Source: Chitinophaga pinensis
GTDB lineage: Bacteria; Bacteroidota; Bacteroidia; Chitinophagales; CAIOSU01
NCBI GenBank assembly: GCA_945901065.1
Contig: CAMDKI010000002.1
Coordinates: 310,001 to 374,000 of the forward strand
Reading direction: 5' to 3'
Length of the DNA stretch: 64,000 bases
The translations under genes and the position numbers were made by a program. Each line of letters opens with the position of its first letter. The stretch's first letter is position 1. This document shows positions 1 through 8,361 of the stretch, piece after piece. The notes under the pieces were generated by a model. It was not told where the DNA came from. It was given only the letters and a program-made list of their open reading frames with translations, and made no database searches.

Positions 1-314
1 CTTTCGGTTATTCTGAAGCGCATATCCAAACCAGTGCGCCTCCATATACGGTCTTCAATGGCACAAAAAACAGGTAGCTTGCCTTGCTGGTAGCTATATC
101 CTTGCGGTGGTGCTGTTGTAATTGATACAATTGGTAAACTTTGAGGTATTGAAACTACGCCATAGGTTCTATTTACATCAAACTGGGCTGCTTTTGATTT
201 CACTAACCTACCTTGCACCAAATAAAAAGTTTGGTTGGACACCATTACCGAATCTTGGGCAATTGCGGTGTATGCTAAAAGCAACAATACTATGGTAAGT
301 TTTACCGAGCGCAT
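1..314 (-). CDS. Secreted protein of unknown function, 3' end outside the window
   Basis: Reading from an ATG at 314 gives an open frame to the window edge with no stop. It begins with a clear signal peptide (MRSVKLTIVLLLLAYTAIAQ, cleavage likely after IAQ), so the product is exported. The 104 visible residues contain a Gln/Tyr-rich stretch (PPQGYSYQQGK) and no domain I recognise. It is divergent from arfB, with 49 bp between the two starts. Function unknown; the start is well supported by the signal peptide. Confidence 0.7.
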   Translation of the reverse strand, partial: MRSVKLTIVLLLLAYTAIAQDSVMVSNQTFYLVQGRLVKSKAAQFDVNRTYGVVSIPQSLPIVSITTAPPQGYSYQQGKLPVFCAIEDRIWRRTGLDMRFRITE

Positions 315-351
315 GCTTAATGAACTATAAAACCATCAAAAAGGTTTTGTA

Positions 352-359
352 TAACTTTG
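352..359 (+). promoter_or_regulatory. -7 promoter element (TAACTTTG) of arfB
   Basis: Exact match to the Bacteroidota -7 consensus TAnnTTTG. Its last base lies only 5 bases before the arfB ATG at 364, so transcription would begin at or next to the start codon, giving a leaderless message. No good TTTG -33 box was found at the usual distance. Confidence 0.5.
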
Positions 360-363
360 CCCC

Positions 364-777
364 ATGCCCGAAAAGATAAATATACCTGCCGAAAAACTAA
401 GTTTCCGCGTATCTCGCAGTTCCGGACCTGGGGGCCAGCATGTAAACAAAACCGATACTAAAGTTGAGGCTGTGCTGCATATAGCAAGTGCCGATTTTTT
501 AACTGAAGAGCAACGTGCCAAAATACAGGATAAGTTAAAAAACCGGATTAATAAGGAGGGGCAATTGTGCGTGGTTTGCCAACAAACCCGATCGCAGATA
601 ACCAATAAAGAAAAGGCTATAAATAAACTTAAAGCGTTGCTTTACAAAGCGCTTGAAGAAGAAAAGCCCCGAAAACCAACCAAAGTACCTAAAGCAGTTA
701 AAGAAGAGCGCATAAAGGTAAAACGTATCAGGTCAGAGAAGCTAAAAGGTAAAACCGAGTGGAAAAAATTATTATAA
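364..777 (+). CDS. arfB: Alternative ribosome-rescue factor B (peptidyl-tRNA hydrolase ArfB)
   Basis: Hydrolyses peptidyl-tRNA on stalled ribosomes, working in the cytoplasm as a backup to tmRNA. The protein is 137 residues, the usual size. It has the class I release-factor motif GPGGQHVNKTDT with the catalytic GGQ at residues 23-25. The C-terminal tail from about residue 100 is rich in Lys and Arg, matching the part of ArfB that enters the empty mRNA channel. It stands alone, divergent from the gene at the window edge and convergent with the next gene across a strong terminator. It lacks the codon-recognition domain of a full release factor, which supports ArfB rather than PrfA/PrfB. Confidence 0.95.
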   Translation: MPEKINIPAEKLSFRVSRSSGPGGQHVNKTDTKVEAVLHIASADFLTEEQRAKIQDKLKNRINKEGQLCVVCQQTRSQITNKEKAINKLKALLYKALEEEKPRKPTKVPKAVKEERIKVKRIRSEKLKGKTEWKKLL

Positions 778-780
778 AAA

Positions 781-819
781 AAGAACGGGGAACTATTGCT
801 AGTTCCCCGTTCTTTTTTT
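781..819. terminator. Bidirectional intrinsic terminator
   Basis: A perfect 14-bp inverted repeat (781-794 with 801-814), 6-base loop, and T-rich tails on both strands. It lies between the convergent ends of arfB and the DUF1571 gene and can serve both. Confidence 0.9.
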
Positions 820-845
820 GCATATTCGGCTTTCTTCGCTCCTAA

Positions 846-1715
846 TTAAGGGAAACTAACAAAAGTTTCGTCGCTTAGTTTAGGATTAACTACAACGTTG
901 TGAAACTCGTAGCGTTCGAATTGGCCTACCTCGTCGTGCATTATTTGCACTATAGGTAACAAGGTTAGCTGATCGATATACAGGGTTGTCTTTTTGGCGT
1001 AAGTAGTAGGAACCTTAATTACCTGCCCTGCGCTCAAATCAGTAAAATCGCTAACACCTGGGTTTTTCTCAACAATCAAAAAACCGCAAACATTTTTGTT
1101 TTTGGCAATTATGTCGGCAGTTTCGCCAGCCTTCACAGTATAGTTTTCATACTTAAAGGTAGGGTCATTAATTACTACTTTGTAGCACTTTCTGTTACTC
1201 CATACCACATCGCCTTCATAAATAAAATGTTTTTCAAACTCGCCAGCAGCTTCTTTATCGGCTTTCAATATGGCAGCCCTAATAATCTTTGACAAAAAGG
1301 CGAATCCAGAATTCAAGATGGTATGATGCTGCCCTTTGCGCATTTTCGAGCCATACGGATCAAGGCTAACATTTGGTAACCAAGAGCCCGGGTTTACAAA
1401 TGCCTTTTTGCCGTGGCTAGCTTCGTTGTATATTATCTGCACACCATCATTGGGAGCTGCCTTACTGTATAGATGTACTTTAAAAGGGCTTACGTTCAAT
1501 TTAGTGTCAACTTCGCTGTAGTTGTCTTTGTTACCTACACGCTCCCATCCTTTCAAAGTATATTGTAAGGTTTTTAACTTGTCAATACTAGCCAGCATGT
1601 TATTGATTATATCTCTTGAGCTGGCTGTTGTTGTATTTTCAGATGCTATTGGCGCATAACGAAATGCGACGAAACTAACCGTAGCTAGCAATAAAACAAA
1701 AAGTGACTTTTTCAT
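846..1715 (-). CDS. DUF1571-type exported protein with an internal LysM-like segment
   Basis: A 289-residue exported protein. Residues 1 to about 25 are a hydrophobic signal or anchor (MKKSLFVLLLATVSFVAF). The body resembles DUF1571 proteins: an N-terminal part on Lys/Tyr-rich strands and a C-terminal part with TTLYIDQLTLLPIVQ and QFERYEFHNV. Between them, at about residues 193-240, is a LysM-like stretch (YTVKAGETADIIAKN ... LSAGQVIKVPT), the fold that binds N-acetylglucosamine glycans. This suggests a periplasmic protein that contacts peptidoglycan, but the role of DUF1571 is unknown. A TAnnTTTG element lies about 50 bp upstream and a terminator follows. Confidence 0.8.
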   Translation of the reverse strand: MKKSLFVLLLATVSFVAFRYAPIASENTTTASSRDIINNMLASIDKLKTLQYTLKGWERVGNKDNYSEVDTKLNVSPFKVHLYSKAAPNDGVQIIYNEASHGKKAFVNPGSWLPNVSLDPYGSKMRKGQHHTILNSGFAFLSKIIRAAILKADKEAAGEFEKHFIYEGDVVWSNRKCYKVVINDPTFKYENYTVKAGETADIIAKNKNVCGFLIVEKNPGVSDFTDLSAGQVIKVPTTYAKKTTLYIDQLTLLPIVQIMHDEVGQFERYEFHNVVVNPKLSDETFVSFP

Positions 1716-1767
1716 TTGAGATTAGGGCAATTTGGGAGTTTATAAATAAAATATGGCTCTTGCACAG

Positions 1768-1775
1768 CAAAAGTA
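1768..1775 (-). promoter_or_regulatory. -7 promoter element (TACTTTTG) of the DUF1571 gene
   Basis: Exact TAnnTTTG match on the minus strand, 53 bp upstream of the ATG at 1715, leaving a leader of roughly 45-50 bases. Confidence 0.45.
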
Positions 1776-1814
1776 ATGCCAGAAGTAGTTGAAATGTTCA
1801 CTTGAATCTAAAAA

Positions 1815-2297
1815 TTATTTGTACGGTAGTCCCACTTTTTTTAGCGCAAAGTGAAGCAACCAAGCCGGACCAATCAACAAAAACTGAAGATCTTTGAAGA
1901 ATGACGGTTTCTTGCCCTCAATATTGTGCCCAATGAACTGGCCTACCCAAGCTAAAATAAAAATTAATAGGCTAACCAAAACTTGAAGGCCCGGATTGCC
2001 GCCAACCAAATTATACAAAGCATTGTTTCCGAAAACGATACCTAACGAAATAAGCACAAAACCAAGGAACAATGGTATTGATAAGCGGATATAAAAAATT
2101 AAGGCAAAGCCTAAAATAATACTACTCCAGTTCAATAATGGGCTTATTTTGACAAACTGCGGGGGCACCGGTATAGCCCAAAGCAAACCAAACAGGCTGA
2201 ACATGATTAACGGGATACATATCCAATGGATAAGCTTATTGGTAGCGTTTTTGTGGCTATCGCCATATTCATCTAGCCATTGATCAACGGTTTTCAT
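1815..2297 (-). CDS. Mpo1/DUF962 family membrane protein
   Basis: A small polytopic inner-membrane protein with four hydrophobic segments. The opening (MKTVDQWLDEYGDSHKNATNKLIHW) is typical of the DUF962 family, whose yeast member Mpo1 is an iron-dependent dioxygenase in alpha-oxidation of 2-hydroxy fatty acids. Family His residues are visible: His in DSHKNATN, in LIHW, and in FIGHNIEGKKP. An in-frame ATG 12 bp further upstream (2309) exists, but family proteins begin at MKT, so 2297 was chosen. In a Bacteroidota genome with sphingolipid-type genes nearby, a role in 2-hydroxy fatty acid turnover is possible but unproven. Confidence 0.8.
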   Translation of the reverse strand: MKTVDQWLDEYGDSHKNATNKLIHWICIPLIMFSLFGLLWAIPVPPQFVKISPLLNWSSIILGFALIFYIRLSIPLFLGFVLISLGIVFGNNALYNLVGGNPGLQVLVSLLIFILAWVGQFIGHNIEGKKPSFFKDLQFLLIGPAWLLHFALKKVGLPYK

Positions 2298-2372
2298 AGG
2301 CAGCAGCATTTTATGATTGAGTGAGTTTTGAGTAGTATAGTTATAAAGTTATGAATTACCCACCATAATTAC

Positions 2373-2408
2373 AAAAGGCCCCATGCAAGTGCGTGCATAG
2401 GGCCTTTT
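2373..2408. terminator. Intrinsic terminator between the T9SS array and the Mpo1-like gene
   Basis: Inverted repeat: 2373-2381 pairs with 2400-2408, and 2383-2387 with 2394-2398, with single unpaired bases between. It follows the stop of the T9SS gene at 2435 on the minus strand and is flanked by short T runs. Confidence 0.7.
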
Positions 2409-2434
2409 TAGTATTAGTCTATGGAATCGGCAGT

Positions 2435-3220
2435 TTATTCTGCAATCATCATACGGTTGTTGATGCTGGCAGTGCCATTGCTTATGCTGTATACATATAC
2501 ACCTGCTGGCAAGCTATTACGCTCAAAACGGATGTTGTTTACGCCCGGCTCGGCCAAAATTTGCTCTGTGTAAACCACGGCACCAAGCATATTTACTACT
2601 TTCAAGGTATAAGCCGCGCTCTTTTGAGCAGTAAACTCAATGTTAGTGTAAGCACTGAAAGGATTTGGCTGATTGCGGAAAGCGCCTAAATTGGCAGCTA
2701 CTTCGTTAATACCAACGGTGCAACCAGTAACGGTATCGGTTACTGCAGAGCAAACACTACCTGCATTGATAGATTTCATGTTCAGGTAAATGCCAATGGC
2801 GCTTGCAGGCTGTTGAATACCTGCTGGCGGTCCACCTACTATCCAAGCGGTAATAATCATGTCGGTTTTAAACACGCCTTCATCGCCCGATGAGGTTCCG
2901 TAAATCAAGAAACAACCTACTTCGTTTTTAGCAAATACATTGTTCTGAGCTGCTTTATTGGTTGTCCAGTTTAGGCCGCAGGGCAAGCCCGCAATTGAGT
3001 CCAAACGGATAGAGTCGATGTCGGCAGTAATTGGGCCAACAACCACTTGTTCGAAGTTTTTGAAATACACTACTGCGCTATCGGCCACGCCACGAACAAA
3101 ACAATGTGAAGTATCGCCAGCAGGGAATGCACCTGGGTCAGTTAGCGCTACTGAAGTGCATTGTGCTGAAGCAACAACACCAACCAACGCTAGAGCAAGA
3201 GTAAAAATTATTGATTTCAT
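2435..3220 (-). CDS. T9SS cargo protein with Ig-like N-terminal domain (array member 1)
   Basis: A 261-residue secreted protein. Residues 1-19 are a signal peptide ending in ASAQ. Residues about 25-155 carry the domain shared by this five-gene array: a strand around DSIRLDSIAGLPCG..W, then GCFLIYGTSSGDEG, resembling the He_PIG Ig-like pattern (LPxGLxW ... GxxxxGTxxxxGxY) with added cysteines. Residues about 175-261 form a T9SS type A sorting domain (QPNPFSAYTNIEF ... LPAGVYVYSISNG). It is thus probably exported by SprA and released or anchored at the surface. Ligand or function unknown. Its C-terminal domain is clearly different from the three near-identical ones upstream. Confidence 0.85.
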   Translation of the reverse strand: MKSIIFTLALALVGVVASAQCTSVALTDPGAFPAGDTSHCFVRGVADSAVVYFKNFEQVVVGPITADIDSIRLDSIAGLPCGLNWTTNKAAQNNVFAKNEVGCFLIYGTSSGDEGVFKTDMIITAWIVGGPPAGIQQPASAIGIYLNMKSINAGSVCSAVTDTVTGCTVGINEVAANLGAFRNQPNPFSAYTNIEFTAQKSAAYTLKVVNMLGAVVYTEQILAEPGVNNIRFERNSLPAGVYVYSISNGTASINNRMMIAE

Positions 3221-3352
3221 AGTTGAATTTTAGTTTAACAATTAATAAATGCAAAACTAACATTTTTCACCACTTAGAGACAAGGCAAGAAATCAACAAG
3301 TGGTGCGAATAAAAACCAAAGCCATGATTACCAACCAGTTACCCCTGCACCC

Positions 3353-4213
3353 CTACTCTATCACAAACCGCTGGCTAGTAACGTTTTTACCATCGGTAAT
3401 GGTAAAGAAATACACCCCCGCCGCCAATGCCGATACATCAATCGGATGGGTATTGGTGCCCTGTTGCACCTGCAACTGCCAGCGGCTAACTTCTTGACCG
3501 TAGATGTTAACGATACGGGTAGTGTATGAAGCTGCTTTGTCGGCAGTGAAACTTACAGTTGCGTTGTTAGCAGTTGGGTTAGGGTACAAGTTGAAAGAGT
3601 TGAATGAGGCAATCTCATTGATACCAACATAACAAATACATAGAGCATCGCAAAAGCAATCTGTTGAATTGGTGGAGCAACTTGCGGTTAGTAATGCAAC
3701 TGATGTATCTAAAGTGGGGCATACAGAATCTTGGGCATCCATTATGCGCAGGTACAGTTCTATGCCTAATTCATCGCCAGTGTAAGCGGTTTCAATTGGC
3801 AACAAACTCAACTTTGCCGAAAATTTAAACCGCACCTTGTAAATTCCTGGTATATCAGTTGTTATGCCGCCAATTCGAATGCACCCATGTTGTTGGTTCT
3901 CGAGCCGATGTCTATCTGCAGTAATATCATCATTCTCTAAAACCCACTCAAAACCACAGGGCATATTCTGTATGCTATCGATTATGAGATAATCAACACG
4001 AACCCTGATACCTGAAACGGTAATTGAATCAAAATTGACGAATTGCAGCGTATAGTCAAAGCATGACCCGCCTGTTACGCATGGAATGGAATCAGAAATG
4101 GGATACAAACCAGATTGCTCAATGGTGTCATTAACGCTGCAGATACATCCGCTTCTGCCTGACATTGAAAATGCACCTACGAGGAAAAGTAAGCTTATTG
4201 TTAATATTTTCAT
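3353..4213 (-). CDS. T9SS cargo protein, paralogue A of three (array member 2)
   Basis: A 286-residue secreted protein with signal peptide (MKILTISLLFLVGAFSMS), the array's N-terminal domain (VDYLIIDSIQNMPCGFEW, then GCIRIGGITTDIPGIYKV) and a T9SS sorting domain (NLYPNPTANNATVSF ... GVYFFTITDGKN). A Cys-rich linker (CSTNSTDCFCDALCICYVG) lies before the sorting domain. Its last 230 bp are almost identical to those of the next gene, while the N-terminal half is more diverged. It follows the 4233-5120 gene by only 19 bp, so both may be one transcript. Function unknown; probable surface protein. Confidence 0.85.
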   Translation of the reverse strand: MKILTISLLFLVGAFSMSGRSGCICSVNDTIEQSGLYPISDSIPCVTGGSCFDYTLQFVNFDSITVSGIRVRVDYLIIDSIQNMPCGFEWVLENDDITADRHRLENQQHGCIRIGGITTDIPGIYKVRFKFSAKLSLLPIETAYTGDELGIELYLRIMDAQDSVCPTLDTSVALLTASCSTNSTDCFCDALCICYVGINEIASFNSFNLYPNPTANNATVSFTADKAASYTTRIVNIYGQEVSRWQLQVQQGTNTHPIDVSALAAGVYFFTITDGKNVTSQRFVIE

Positions 4214-4232
4214 GTGGTTAATTTGTTAATGC

Positions 4233-5120
4233 TTACTCTATCACAAACCGCTGGCTAGTAACGTTTTTGCCATCGGTAATGGTAAAGAAATACACCCCCG
4301 CCGCCAATGCCGATATATCAATCGGATGGGTATTGGTGCCCTGTTGCACCTGCAACTGCCAGCGGCTAACTTCTTGACCGTAGATGTTAACGATACGGGT
4401 AGTGTAAGAAGCTGCTTTGTCGGCAGTGAAACTTACAGTTGCATTGTTAGAAGTTGGGTTAGGGTAAAAGCTGAAAGAGTTGATAGAAGCAATCTCGTTG
4501 ATACCAACGGTGTCGCAATAGAACTGATCGCACAGTGGAGGAGGAATATCAAATACTAACGGATAGTAGTTTCTCGATTTGCACGAAGCCGTTTTTAGAA
4601 TGGCATTATTAGTGGTATCAATATCAGGGCATGTTTCTGTTGGGCTATTTTTTAGCCGTACATCAACCCGAAAGCCAAGGGCTTCTGCTTCGTATGGCAC
4701 TTCGTTTGGCAACAAGCTAACTTTAGCTTTTACTTTAATTTTCAGCCTGTATTGCCCAACATCGTCACTGGTTAATCCATAAAACAAAATACAACCCTTT
4801 TCTTGATTGTCGAACCGATTTAGCGTTGTGGCGTACTCATTACTGGTAGCCCAATTAATGCCACAGGGCAAGTTTAGAATACTATCAATGATGATATAAT
4901 CAACCCTAACACGTATACCCGAGATAGTGGTAGAATCAAAATTCACAAATTGGACAACAACATTATTGCAAAAACAATTTCGCACAAAACAAGGCAAGCT
5001 ATCTGGCGAAGGGTATAAGCCCGGTTGGGTCATACTGGTATCAATTTGACAGATATGTCCAGTTTGTGCGGTTAGCCCAAGGGCAAAAAACAAACCAACA
5101 ATGAGTAAAAATACTTTCAT
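4233..5120 (-). CDS. T9SS cargo protein, paralogue B of three (array member 3)
   Basis: A 295-residue secreted protein: signal peptide (MKVFLLIVGLFFALGLTAQ), shared domain (VDYIIIDSILNLPCGINW ... GCILFYGLTSDDVGQYRL, KAKVSLLPNEVPYEAEALGF) and T9SS sorting domain (YPNPTSNNATVSFTADKAA). The stretch KAKVSLLPNEVPYEAEALGF is shared exactly with paralogue C, and the sorting domain with paralogue A, so the gene is a mosaic of the other two. A conserved Cys pair (LPCG and GC) may form a disulfide. Function unknown. Confidence 0.85.
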   Translation of the reverse strand: MKVFLLIVGLFFALGLTAQTGHICQIDTSMTQPGLYPSPDSLPCFVRNCFCNNVVVQFVNFDSTTISGIRVRVDYIIIDSILNLPCGINWATSNEYATTLNRFDNQEKGCILFYGLTSDDVGQYRLKIKVKAKVSLLPNEVPYEAEALGFRVDVRLKNSPTETCPDIDTTNNAILKTASCKSRNYYPLVFDIPPPLCDQFYCDTVGINEIASINSFSFYPNPTSNNATVSFTADKAASYTTRIVNIYGQEVSRWQLQVQQGTNTHPIDISALAAGVYFFTITDGKNVTSQRFVIE

Positions 5121-5166
5121 CCTCTTTTATTTTACTCCAATATAGCAAAGCTTTTGCATAAAACAA

Positions 5167-5197
5167 AAAGCCCCACCTGCGGTGCAGGTAGGGCTTT
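5167..5197 (-). terminator. Intrinsic terminator of T9SS paralogue C
   Basis: A 14-bp stem with one mismatch (5167-5180 with 5184-5197), 3-base loop, followed on the minus strand by a T run at 5169-5161. It separates paralogue C from paralogue B, so B likely has its own promoter. Confidence 0.85.
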
Positions 5198-5217
5198 CGG
5201 TATGCATTAGCAGTAGC

Positions 5218-6078
5218 TTATTTCTCTACTACGAAACGTTGGGTTTGTACATTCTTGCCATCAGTGATGGTGAAGATGTAAACACCAGTAGCCAAGGTAG
5301 AAACGTCAATTTTGTTTACGTTCAAACCAGTAGTTACGTTCAACACTTCGCGGCTAACTTCTTGACCGTAGATGTTAACGATACGGGTAGTGTAAGAAGC
5401 TGCTTTGTCGGCAGTGAAGCTTACGGTAGCGTTGTTAGCAGTTGGGTTAGGGTAAAAGCTGAAAGAGTTGATAGAAGCAATCTCGTTGATACCAGTAAAG
5501 GTAGTATCTACGCTGTTTGCTGAGCTGCAAGAAGCAGTCAACAAAGTAACACCAGAGGTAGTATCGTTAGCTGGGCAAACTGCAGCAAGATCAGCTTTCA
5601 AACGAACGTCAACACGGAAACCAAGGGCTTCAGCTTCGTATGGCACTTCGTTTGGCAACAAGCTAACTTTAGCTTTTACTTTGATTGTCAATTTGTATTG
5701 GCCGGCTACATCAGGAGTTGAACCCCAAAAACGGATACAACCTTTCTCTTGGTTTTCGAAACGGTGCTTAGTAGCAGCATCTTGAGCGCTAGTAGACCAT
5801 TTGATACCGCATGGCAAGTTTATAATCTCGTCAATGACAATGTAATCAACACGAACACGGATACCAGAAACGGTAGTTGAGTCAAAGTTGATGAACTGAA
5901 CGGTGATGTCGTTAAACTCACCAGAGCCAACCAAGCATGGTAGGTCTTCAGGTAGTGGGTACAAACCTGGCTCAGTGTACTGAGGGTCAAGGTCGCAAAG
6001 AGTTCCTTGTGCAGAAGCTGAGAAAGTACCAATAAACAAGGTACATACAGCTACCAAAATTAGGTTAAGCTTTTTCAT
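5218..6078 (-). CDS. T9SS cargo protein, paralogue C of three (array member 4)
   Basis: A 286-residue secreted protein with signal peptide (MKKLNLILVAVCTLFIGTFSASAQ), shared Ig-like domain (VDYIVIDEIINLPCGIKW ... GCIRFWGSTPDVAGQYKL) and T9SS sorting domain (YPNPTANNATVSFTADKAA ... TGVYIFTITDGKN). Codons are more uniform than in paralogues A and B, which may mean higher expression. A near -7 element (TAACTTAG) lies at about 6140-6130 on the minus strand. Its own terminator follows. Function unknown. Confidence 0.85.
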   Translation of the reverse strand: MKKLNLILVAVCTLFIGTFSASAQGTLCDLDPQYTEPGLYPLPEDLPCLVGSGEFNDITVQFINFDSTTVSGIRVRVDYIVIDEIINLPCGIKWSTSAQDAATKHRFENQEKGCIRFWGSTPDVAGQYKLTIKVKAKVSLLPNEVPYEAEALGFRVDVRLKADLAAVCPANDTTSGVTLLTASCSSANSVDTTFTGINEIASINSFSFYPNPTANNATVSFTADKAASYTTRIVNIYGQEVSREVLNVTTGLNVNKIDVSTLATGVYIFTITDGKNVQTQRFVVEK

Positions 6079-6218
6079 GGTGTAAATTTTTGTTATTTGT
6101 TAGGTTTTAATGGGTTACTTAAGATTAGGCTAAGTTATAGATTTTATAATTAGGTGTATGTGCTACTAACAGTATTTTTTCAACAATTAACTGTTATTAT
6201 CGACAAAATGCCTATAAT

Positions 6219-8057
6219 TTATTTATTGATTACCAAGCGCTGTATGCCCTTATCGCTGCCAGAGAGCAGTTCTACCATATACATACCGTTGGATAAATCG
6301 TTAAGATTTATATCTAATTGAGTACTGCCAGCACTAATGGAGGTTGTGTATACCAACTTGCCCACTACGCTATATACATTACATGTAACTGGGCTGTTTA
6401 CAGTGCCCACCTGCAAACTTACCGAGCCCTTGGTTGGGTTTGGGTAAAGAATAAAGTCCAAGGTATTGTCGCCTAAGTTGGCAACACTGGTAAAGGTAAA
6501 CGGAGCCGATAGGCTCTTGCAACCCGCCGAATTGGTAAATTCTAATGTATACACTCCAGCAACTGGGTCGCTGTAGAAGCCATCGGTGGCGCCTGGTATT
6601 GGTTGCCCATTGTAATACCATTGGCGGCTATTGCTACCACTGTTGTTGGTGGTAAGCCTGTTTAACGATGCCGTGTAAGATACATTAGGAATACCAGGAT
6701 TAGCATTTACCGTAATAGTATCCAGCACGTCGGCTTCGGCAATACAGCCACCTGCGCCAACTGTAATTTTCACGCCGTATGCGCCGCTGGCATTTACTAC
6801 CAGCAACGAATCGGTAGCGCCAGCTATTTCAATGCCGTCTTTAATCCACTGGTACGTATCGGCAGCACTCGAAACTAGTGTTACGCTATCGCCTTGGCAA
6901 AAGGTATTGATGCCTTCAATATTAGTAAGCACTGGTGCCGCTGGGGTAGCAAACACCTCTACATTTACGGTATCGGTATATGTTACAGTAGGCACAAAGG
7001 CAAAGGTATAACTGCCGCTGGTTAGGTTGCCACTAAAATTGTTGGTACCAACTGTTAGATTATTAAGCGAGAAGGTGCCAATAAAATCTTCACCGATAAG
7101 ATCAATATCATAAATCTGGATGGTGTAAGGGCCGTTGGTTATATCAACCGCAATACCACTCCAACTTACCGTTGGGTTTTGGTCTGTTTTTTCCGATGTG
7201 GTATATACTAGGTTCGAGCTACCGTCGTACACCCTTATCAGTAGGTCGGGCTTGGTGTTGGCAGCGCACTGGGGTAAGTTTACAATCGGTATCACATCAT
7301 TACATTCAAGGGCCGCATCTTCCCAGTTCTCGTTTACGGAGGTAAGCGATAGGGCAGTAAGCCTTAGGTTACCAATGTTGGTTTCTAACACAACCGGGTA
7401 AGTACCGGGGGTGGTGTACGTTTGGGTAGGTGGTGTTTTGCTAGTGCTGGTGTTTCCGTTACCAAAATCCCAGTCATAGGTGGTTGGGTTCGGGGTACCA
7501 TCAATTATAGCTTCAAACGAGGCCGTTACACTATCGCAACCAGAAGTATTGTTAGCCGTGAAACTACCTGTATTTACAGCGCCTTGCACTACATCTACTT
7601 CCAAATCGAAAGTGATGGGCTGTTGTATGCCCAAGGCAGTGCCTATAACAGTTATAGTGACAGCATAAGTACCCGGAGGCGCAAAGCTGGTACCACAGAT
7701 GCGCACACAGCCATACTGGTTCTGCTGCGGGAAAAAAGTACAATTGGGCACATTGCACGTCCAAGTTAATCCGCTCGGCAAGCCCGATACACTGCTTATC
7801 TTTACTTGATCCACATTTACTACTCCTACACCTGGTATACCGGTATCGTAGCTTTTAGGCATTACATAAGTAATACTGGTATCGTATGCCACGCCTTGGG
7901 TTATGGTAGGAAACGGATCGGGATATAGGGCTCCATCAGGGTAATTACTGGCTGGCGATAGCGCCAACGAATCGATATTGCAAGTAGCACAAGATTGGGC
8001 AATTGCGTTGCCAAAACTAACCAATACCACAAGGAGGAGCAGAATTACTTTATACAT
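6219..8057 (-). CDS. Large T9SS cargo protein with PKD and Ig-like domains (array member 5)
   Basis: A 612-residue secreted protein read from the ATG at 8057, which puts the signal peptide (MYKVILLLLVVLVSFGNAIAQ) at the N-terminus; an ATG 39 bp further upstream would add an unlikely leader. Order of parts: the array's Ig-like domain (SSVSGLPSGLTW ... GCVRICGTSFAPPGTYAV), a PKD domain (TTYDWDFGNGNTSTS ... YTTPGTYPVVLET), a P-domain or C2-like beta segment (PYTIQIYDIDLIGEDFIG), two Ig-like adhesion-type repeats (FCQGDSVTLVSS; SRQWYYNGQPIPGATDGFY) and a T9SS sorting domain (LDFILYPNPTKGSVSL). It is probably a surface adhesin or glycan-binding protein; no catalytic motif is visible. Confidence 0.85.
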   Translation of the reverse strand: MYKVILLLLVVLVSFGNAIAQSCATCNIDSLALSPASNYPDGALYPDPFPTITQGVAYDTSITYVMPKSYDTGIPGVGVVNVDQVKISSVSGLPSGLTWTCNVPNCTFFPQQNQYGCVRICGTSFAPPGTYAVTITVIGTALGIQQPITFDLEVDVVQGAVNTGSFTANNTSGCDSVTASFEAIIDGTPNPTTYDWDFGNGNTSTSKTPPTQTYTTPGTYPVVLETNIGNLRLTALSLTSVNENWEDAALECNDVIPIVNLPQCAANTKPDLLIRVYDGSSNLVYTTSEKTDQNPTVSWSGIAVDITNGPYTIQIYDIDLIGEDFIGTFSLNNLTVGTNNFSGNLTSGSYTFAFVPTVTYTDTVNVEVFATPAAPVLTNIEGINTFCQGDSVTLVSSAADTYQWIKDGIEIAGATDSLLVVNASGAYGVKITVGAGGCIAEADVLDTITVNANPGIPNVSYTASLNRLTTNNSGSNSRQWYYNGQPIPGATDGFYSDPVAGVYTLEFTNSAGCKSLSAPFTFTSVANLGDNTLDFILYPNPTKGSVSLQVGTVNSPVTCNVYSVVGKLVYTTSISAGSTQLDINLNDLSNGMYMVELLSGSDKGIQRLVINK

Positions 8058-8361
8058 AAATTTATGTTTGAAATGTGCGAGCGGCAAAAATAGCATTTTT
8101 TCAAAAAAACTATGGTATTAATTACGTTACAGCAGATGGCTTTAGCCATATAGAACAGTTATTGCTGCTGGAGGCAATGTACGAGTGTAACATTTTGAGT
8201 CTAAATTGTTACCGAGGTGTGTTTTTTGGAAAAGAAAATTATCTTTGTCAACTTCAAAACAAGATGAACAAAACATTAAGCTTGTATTTGCAACCTAGAA
8301 GATTAAAAAAGACTTAACCCCCATAAAAAATTAACCCTCTTACTTAACTAACCGCACAATT
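8058..8361. other. Divergent intergenic region between T9SS gene and TonB receptor
   Basis: About 300 bp separating a minus-strand secreted-protein gene from a plus-strand receptor gene. It contains one TAnnTTTG element facing the receptor. A frame of 80 codons crosses part of it but has no family resemblance and overlaps the T9SS gene start, so it was not called. Confidence 0.5.
8240..8247 (+). promoter_or_regulatory. -7 promoter element (TATCTTTG) of the TonB receptor
   Basis: Exact TAnnTTTG match about 115 bp upstream of the ATG at 8362, implying a leader of some 107 bases. The -33 region shows no clear TTTG at the standard spacing. Confidence 0.4.

Noticed and set aside
2435-6078. Transposon or prophage as the cause of the T9SS repeats
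   Set aside because: No transposase, integrase or terminal inverted repeats; the repeats are within coding sequence and match gene duplication.
8075-8317. 80-codon plus-strand frame upstream of the first TonB receptor
   Set aside because: Overlaps the start of the T9SS gene on the other strand, has no family resemblance, and the -7 element lies inside it.
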